Positions 60,146-64,000 of a stretch of 64,000 nucleotides of DNA are shown here, piece by piece. The DNA comes from Hevea brasiliensis (taxonomy: Eukaryota > Streptophyta > Magnoliopsida > Malpighiales > Euphorbiaceae): positions 8,722,369 through 8,786,368 of the forward strand of contig NC_079502.1 in assembly GCF_030052815.1 (NCBI RefSeq), given 5' to 3'. Within the stretch, counting starts at the first letter, position 1; each line of letters starts with the position of its first letter. The notes under the pieces are model-generated. The model ran no database searches. It saw only the letters and a list, made by a program, of their open reading frames with translations, and had not been told where the DNA came from. The position numbers and the translations under genes are program-made.

Positions 60146-60225
<80 letters not shown>
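60063..60225. repeat. Two (AAT)n microsatellites around a duplicated LTR tail
   Basis: AAT runs at 60063-60091 and 60148-60225 enclose a diverged second copy of the last 50 bp of solo LTR D (GTGGCATGCTTTACTCAATT ... GCGGGTAAGGCACAATTTA). Confidence 0.9.
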
Positions 60226-60226
<1 letters not shown>

Positions 60227-60594
60227 TTGAAACCTTAAAGGCATTTTAAATAATTTACATTTTATATTACATAGTAAATTTTTAAATTAAATTTTATTAA
60301 AAAAGAATAAAAGTAGAACTCAAGAATTTATTGACATATACTTAAACAAAGAAACTAAAAGAATATAAAAAGGAAGGAAACTAAGAAAATATAAAATAGA
60401 TAAAGAAATAAAAAAATCAAAAAAAAAAGGAAAAAAAAAAAAAGAAAAAACAAATTAACAAAGGTGGGATTTGATCCCTAGGAAGGGATATGGTTACTTC
60501 ATCCTTTGCCATTGGACCATAGCTAATTTTCAATAAAAACTAATCATGCTTAAGATATATATAATCATTTCAAATACTAAAGTAAAAATCTCTT

Positions 60595-60648
60595 GTCCCA
60601 CATTGGAAGTTTTGGTGAGGTAGAAGGGATTGGTTTCATTATAAAAGG
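60595..60648 (+). promoter_or_regulatory. snRNA-type promoter signature (USE plus TATA)
   Basis: GTCCCACATTG (60595-60605) matches the plant U-snRNA upstream sequence element RTCCCACATCG at 10 of 11 positions. A TATA box TTATAAAAGG starts 33-34 bp later, the spacing known for RNA polymerase II snRNA genes. No recognisable snRNA follows, so this may be a chance match or a transposon promoter. Confidence 0.4.
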
Positions 60649-61098
60649 AGAACCCCTCTCTGAGTTTTAATATGGTTTAAAATTTAAAATTAGTTTAACG
60701 AGACTTTAATTAAATTAAAATTTGAAGTCTTTATAATGACTTTTTTAATAATTATATATTTTTTTATTTAAAAATGAGTTTGTTTATAATAATAAATGAG
60801 TCGAACTCGAATTTGACTTATTTATTATTTAAACGAGCCGAGCTCAAGCTTGGCTTATTTGTTATTTAAATGAGCCAAGTTTGAGCTTCACTCATTTATT
60901 ATTTAAGCGAGCCAAGAGTGAGCTAAACTCGAATCGAGCTCAATTTTAATAAAATTTAAACGAGTTAAGTTCGAGCATTAATGTTAAAGTTTGAATCGAG
61001 CACTAGTCGAGCTCGAGATTAAAACATATTCTTGCGAGTCTAGCCTAAACAAGCCAATACTCAGCTCAGCTTGATTTGATTACACCCCTAGAAATTTG

Positions 61099-62160
61099 CT
61101 TAGCCAAATGCTCATTGATGACCTCATCTTCAGCATCAAAGATCAGACTGAGATCCTTTCCGAGTTGTGAAGTGAGAGCCGCTTCCTTATGGGGCAACGA
61201 AATTGGGGAGGGAAGCTTAGAATGGTGCAAGCAATTTATTCTGAATATATCACTATCTGTTGTAGAACATGGTTTAACTAGGGCCTTAGCTTTGGACTTA
61301 GTGTTATTTCTTGAGCCTAGTTTTAGGTACAATCCCCAGATGTCCACTACTGGTTTGGACTTTTTGTGGTTCTTCATCACTCTACTAACCCTCAATTGGG
61401 CAATAGGGATATCAATATCAAGATTGTTGATGGAATAGGAAGAGTCACAAGGGGGCTCAATGGAGTGCCTGGAAGGTGTATGGTTTGAAGAAGGCTCTTG
61501 CTTGGGCTCCTCGTGATGATCACAGGGGGGAATATATTCAAACTCTGCCAAATTAATAGGACTAAGGAGATCTTTGAGATGTTGGCTAAAGGAAAATACA
61601 TGGGTCAAAGGCAACTTCTTTGTCTGGCATGGTTCTTAAGCTTGTGAAGCCTCTCCATCGTTAAACCCATCATTTGAAGAGAGGCAGCTAACCAGCACAA
61701 GCTGTCTGCCAAAACCTCTTCATGCAGAGTTGGATTTGTCCAAAGCGAGAGACGTGTCCCTTACATCTATAATGCCACGTGTAGCATTATTGTTTGCCAC
61801 CTGGTCAGACCTCGAAGCACTCCAATTGGGAGATGAAGAAACAGTATCCTCCTTGCTTAGGCTCACCATATTCCATGGATGCCAAATTGATGGTGTTAAA
61901 TTCTTAATGTGGTCATTGCAAGGTTCTTCAATAGCTATAACCTTAAAACAAACTTGATCAATATCTACATCAATGATTTTGCTAACTAGAGCAGTAGAGC
62001 CAGTGAAAATAAGTAATTTTACACAATTCAATTGCTTTTTCATTACAATGACATCATCAGCTGAAATAAACTCAAGGTAAAGATTGCCTATGCACTAAAA
62101 GAAATGACTTGACCAGACATGGAAGGGGATGTTGTTAAAGCTTGCAACACCAGCCTGATA
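61099..62160 (-). pseudogene. LINE ORF1-like protein (DUF4283-type), broken
   Basis: The frame runs from HVWSSHFF (about 62120) through MKKQLNCVKLLIFTGSTALV, IDQVCFKVIAIEEPCNDHIK and LTPSIWHPWNMVSL to LPLTHVFSFSQHLKDLLSPI and LSLIFDAEDEVINEHLAKQI. The first part resembles the DUF4283 domain of plant L1 ORF1 proteins, which bind the element RNA. Stops occur near 62090, 61718 and 61636, the frame staying constant across the last two. The C-terminus is separated from its stop codon by the 6-kb hAT-like insertion; the last codons lie just below 55118. No zinc knuckle was found. Confidence 0.65.
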
Positions 62161-62208
62161 GTTTCTAGAAGGTTGATTTGACCAAGTCAGTCCAAAATTA
62201 GTTTTAAT

Positions 62209-62504
62209 TGTTAATGCTATGTTAATGGGTTTAACTGTTATGAGTATGTCGCTATTTTTTAGCCATGAATTGTTACTGATTTGTTTCTATATTTTAGTGG
62301 TTTAGTTGAGTCTTGTTAGTGAAGTCATGGAGTTTGTTAGAGAAATCATGTTAACGTGTCTTTCTTTGTAAGCCTATATAAGGCTGCTGTTGGATCAAAA
62401 AAAGTAACTTCCTTTTGAAAATAAATTGAGTTGTGAGCTTTTCATTACTGAGTGCATTCTTATTCCTCTTGAGATTATTAAAAACTTGTGTTCTGTGTTC
62501 AACA
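62209..62504 (+). repeat. 5' LTR of the Copia element
   Basis: A short LTR of about 296 bp from TGTTAATGC to GTTCAACA. A TATA box (CTATATAAGG) lies at about 62374-62382 and AAATAAATTG about 40 bases later. The left boundary is inferred from the TGTT...AACA symmetry. Confidence 0.75.
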
Positions 62505-62508
62505 ATTC

Positions 62509-62518
62509 TGGTATCAGA
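62509..62518 (+). promoter_or_regulatory. Primer binding site, initiator-Met tRNA
   Basis: TGGTATCAGA, complementary to the 3' end of initiator methionine tRNA, lies four bases after the LTR, as in most Copia elements. Confidence 0.9.
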
Positions 62519-62583
62519 CCCAGGTTGGTCGTGAGATAGTCTGAGTACCATCAAATTGGTGGAAGTTGATCTATACTGACAAG

Positions 62584-63999
62584 ATGACTGATCTTTAAGT
62601 TGTTAGAGGGATTAAAAAGCTCAACAACCAGAATTACAATACATGGGCAACATGTATGATGTCCTACATGCAAGGCCAAGATCTGTGGGAGGTAGTTAAC
62701 AGAAATGAAGTTACACAGCCAGAGGCAGAGGATGCAAGTGGTACCTTGCGAAAGTGGAAGATAAAAGCGGGCAAAGCTATGTTTGCTCTGAAGATTATAA
62801 TAGAAGAAGACATATTGGAGCACATCCGAGATTCTAAAACACCAAAATAACCTTGGGACACACTGGCTACACTTTTCTCAAAGAAGAATGACACGCGACT
62901 GCAGCTATTAGAAAGTGATCTATTGTCAGTAGCACAATGTGATATGATAGTGGCCTAGTATTTTCACAAGGTGAAGTCGATATGCCGTGAAATTTCAGAA
63001 TTGGATCCAACAGCTCCAATTGGAGAAACCAGGATGAAAAGAATAATCATTCATGGTTTTAGACCTAAATTTAGAGGCTTCATTGCTGCAGTATAGGGAT
63101 GGCCAAATCAACCATCACTTATTGAGTTTGAAAATTTTCTTGCTGGTCAAGAGGCCATGGCTAAGCAAATGGGAGGAGTCTCGTTGAAGGGTGAAGAGGA
63201 AGCACTCTACACTAGTAAAAGCAGAGGGACCTACACGTAGCATGTCATTAGTGGATCTAAAAGGAATGATGATAAGGTGAAAAATCATCAAGGAGAGGGG
63301 AGCTCTCGTCCAGGAGGAGCTTCAAAGAATCATGGCAACAGTAAAAGGTTTGAAGAAAAGTATTACAATTGTGGAAAGAAGGGTCACATGGCAAAAGCTT
63401 ATTGGTGCAAGAAAAGGTCTGTGGAGAGCAACACTGCTACTTCCAATACAAAGGAGAAAAGCGAAGATGACTGGGATGCTGAAGCATTCTTTGCTGCTTA
63501 TGACAATGATTGGATCATTGACTCAGGCTGCTCAAATCATATGATAGGCGACAAAGAAAAGCTGCAGGACTTATCAGAATACAAAGGAAGCAGTGTGGTG
63601 GTGACAGCCAACAATTCTAAGTTACCAATAGCTCACATTGGTAAGACGGTTGTTTCTTCCCAATATAGTTCTAACTAGGTGTCACTTCAACATGTCTACC
63701 ATGTCCCAGGAATGAAGAAAAATCTACTTTCGGTAGCACAATTAACATCATTAGGTCATTTTGTTTTGTTTGGCCTGCAAGATGTGAAGGTGTATCGTGA
63801 TCTCAAGATTTCAGAAAAGCCAATGATGAAGGGACGAAGGTTAGAATCAGTCTATGTGATGTCAGCAGAGTCTGTGTATGTAGACAAGACCAGGAGGAAT
63901 GAAACAATAGAATTATGGCACATGCGATTGAGTACTCCAAGTTAAGTGTGATGATGAGCAAGTTGATGCTTAAGGGACTTCCCCAACTTCAAGTAAGAA
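62584..63999 (+). pseudogene. Copia gag-protease, interrupted by stops
   Basis: The ATG at 62584 opens a frame kept without shifts to about 63930. The capsid part (UBN2-type) shows LNNQNYNTWATCM, DLWEVV and LLESDLLSVAQ. A zinc knuckle [16 protein letters not shown] (about 63361-63408) has lost its first cysteine and displaced its last. The protease site is [11 protein letters not shown] (about 63510-63542), followed by [18 protein letters not shown] and ELWHMRL of the GAG-pre-integrase domain. In-frame stops lie at 62596, 62848, near 62957, near 63094, near 63238 and at 63676, several at positions consistent with former CAA or CAG codons. A deletion of several bases near 63930 shifts the frame; the new frame then continues [20 protein letters not shown]. 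Confidence 0.87.
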
Positions 64000-64000
64000 A

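Larger units (their letters stand above)
55126..61090. mobile_element. Composite hAT-like element, 5,965 bp, containing a solo LTR
   Basis: The left end TAGGGGTGTAAATGA and inverted right end TAGGGGTGTAATCA share at least 11 bases. Flanking 8-mers GAGATTTG (55118-55125) and GAAATTTG (61091-61098) match at 7 of 8. Both subterminal regions are full of GAGCT, GCTCG and CGAGCC motifs in inverted order (55150-55400 and 60800-61060). No transposase is recognised. Without the solo LTR at 56415-60043 the element is about 2.3 kb. Confidence 0.85.
54060..62208 (-). mobile_element. L1-type LINE remnant, interrupted by a composite hAT-like element
   Basis: On the minus strand an ORF1-like frame (62160-61099) is followed, beyond the hAT-like element at 55126-61090, by about 1 kb of non-coding DNA ending in AATAAATTTCTTTTGC and a poly(A) tail (plus-strand T run at about 54060-54067). 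The ORF1 reading frame closes a few codons after the insertion site. No endonuclease or reverse transcriptase (ORF2) is visible, so the copy is internally deleted or belongs to an ORF1-only derivative. The 5' end is cut by the Copia element starting at 62209. Confidence 0.65.
62209..64000 (+). mobile_element. Copia retrotransposon, 5' part (continues beyond the window)
   Basis: A 5' LTR (62209-62504), a primer site and a gag-protease frame lead to the GAG-pre-integrase region at the window edge. It is inserted into the LINE ORF1-like region. The coding frame has several in-frame stops and a deletion near 63930, so the copy is defective in gag at least. Confidence 0.88.

Noticed and set aside
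60470..60535. tRNA-like T-loop text (GGGATTTGATCCC) suggesting a tRNA or SINE
   Set aside because: No matching D-arm, anticodon stem or acceptor stem could be drawn, and no A box lies at the right distance.

Overview
The window is nuclear DNA from a flowering plant, most likely a dicot. The evidence is high A+T content, many plant-type retrotransposons (Ty3/Gypsy with a tRNA-Asp primer site, Copia, RTE and L1 LINEs), hAT-type elements with 8-bp target duplications, and one plant-type membrane-protein gene with a short GT-AG intron. No species can be fixed from the sequence. It is gene-poor: one plausible intact host gene (35849-36552, minus), a fragment of a 14-3-3 gene (about 34318-34492) and a partial copy of the host gene (about 43736-45404). 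Nearly everything else is mobile DNA or its remains.

Layout. 1-2617: A+T-rich degenerate repeats and a small hAT-like element (2051-2575). 2613-32502: a retrotransposon nest inside one solo LTR (2618-32497, target duplication AAATC). That LTR holds a 5'-truncated RTE LINE (2761-4447) and a second solo LTR (6228 to about 31585). The second LTR is itself broken by two complete non-autonomous Gypsy elements in opposite orientations (A, 7052-16716, plus; B, 17529-27072, minus) and by a third solo LTR (C, 28118-31279). A, B, C and the outer LTR each have perfect 5-bp target duplications.

A and B carry only gag and an aspartic protease. Reverse transcriptase, RNase H and integrase are absent in both, with the same layout after the protease, so this looks like an established family that depends on enzymes supplied in trans. 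Both carry an internal minisatellite with a strikingly regular 73-bp period, centred on an inverted-repeat core (TGCATAA / TTATGCA); the same core recurs in their LTRs. This is the most unusual signal in the window.

32503-45404: A+T-rich DNA with fold-back elements, a 222-bp tandem repeat, the four-transmembrane gene, and its decayed copy split by two hAT-like insertions. 45405-52260: a minus-strand Copia remnant whose protease joins directly to the integrase C-terminus, interrupted by a 1.8-kb coding-free LTR element (49427-51269) and a 2.35-kb solo LTR (46738-49088). 54060-62208: a minus-strand L1-like remnant (ORF1, no visible ORF2) interrupted by a 6-kb composite hAT-like element (55126-61090), which contains a solo LTR (D, 56415-60043), a 122-bp near-perfect palindrome and an snRNA-type promoter signature. 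62209-64000: the 5' end of a Copia element running off the window.

All coordinates and comparisons were made by eye. Family names rest on recognised motifs, not on database searches.
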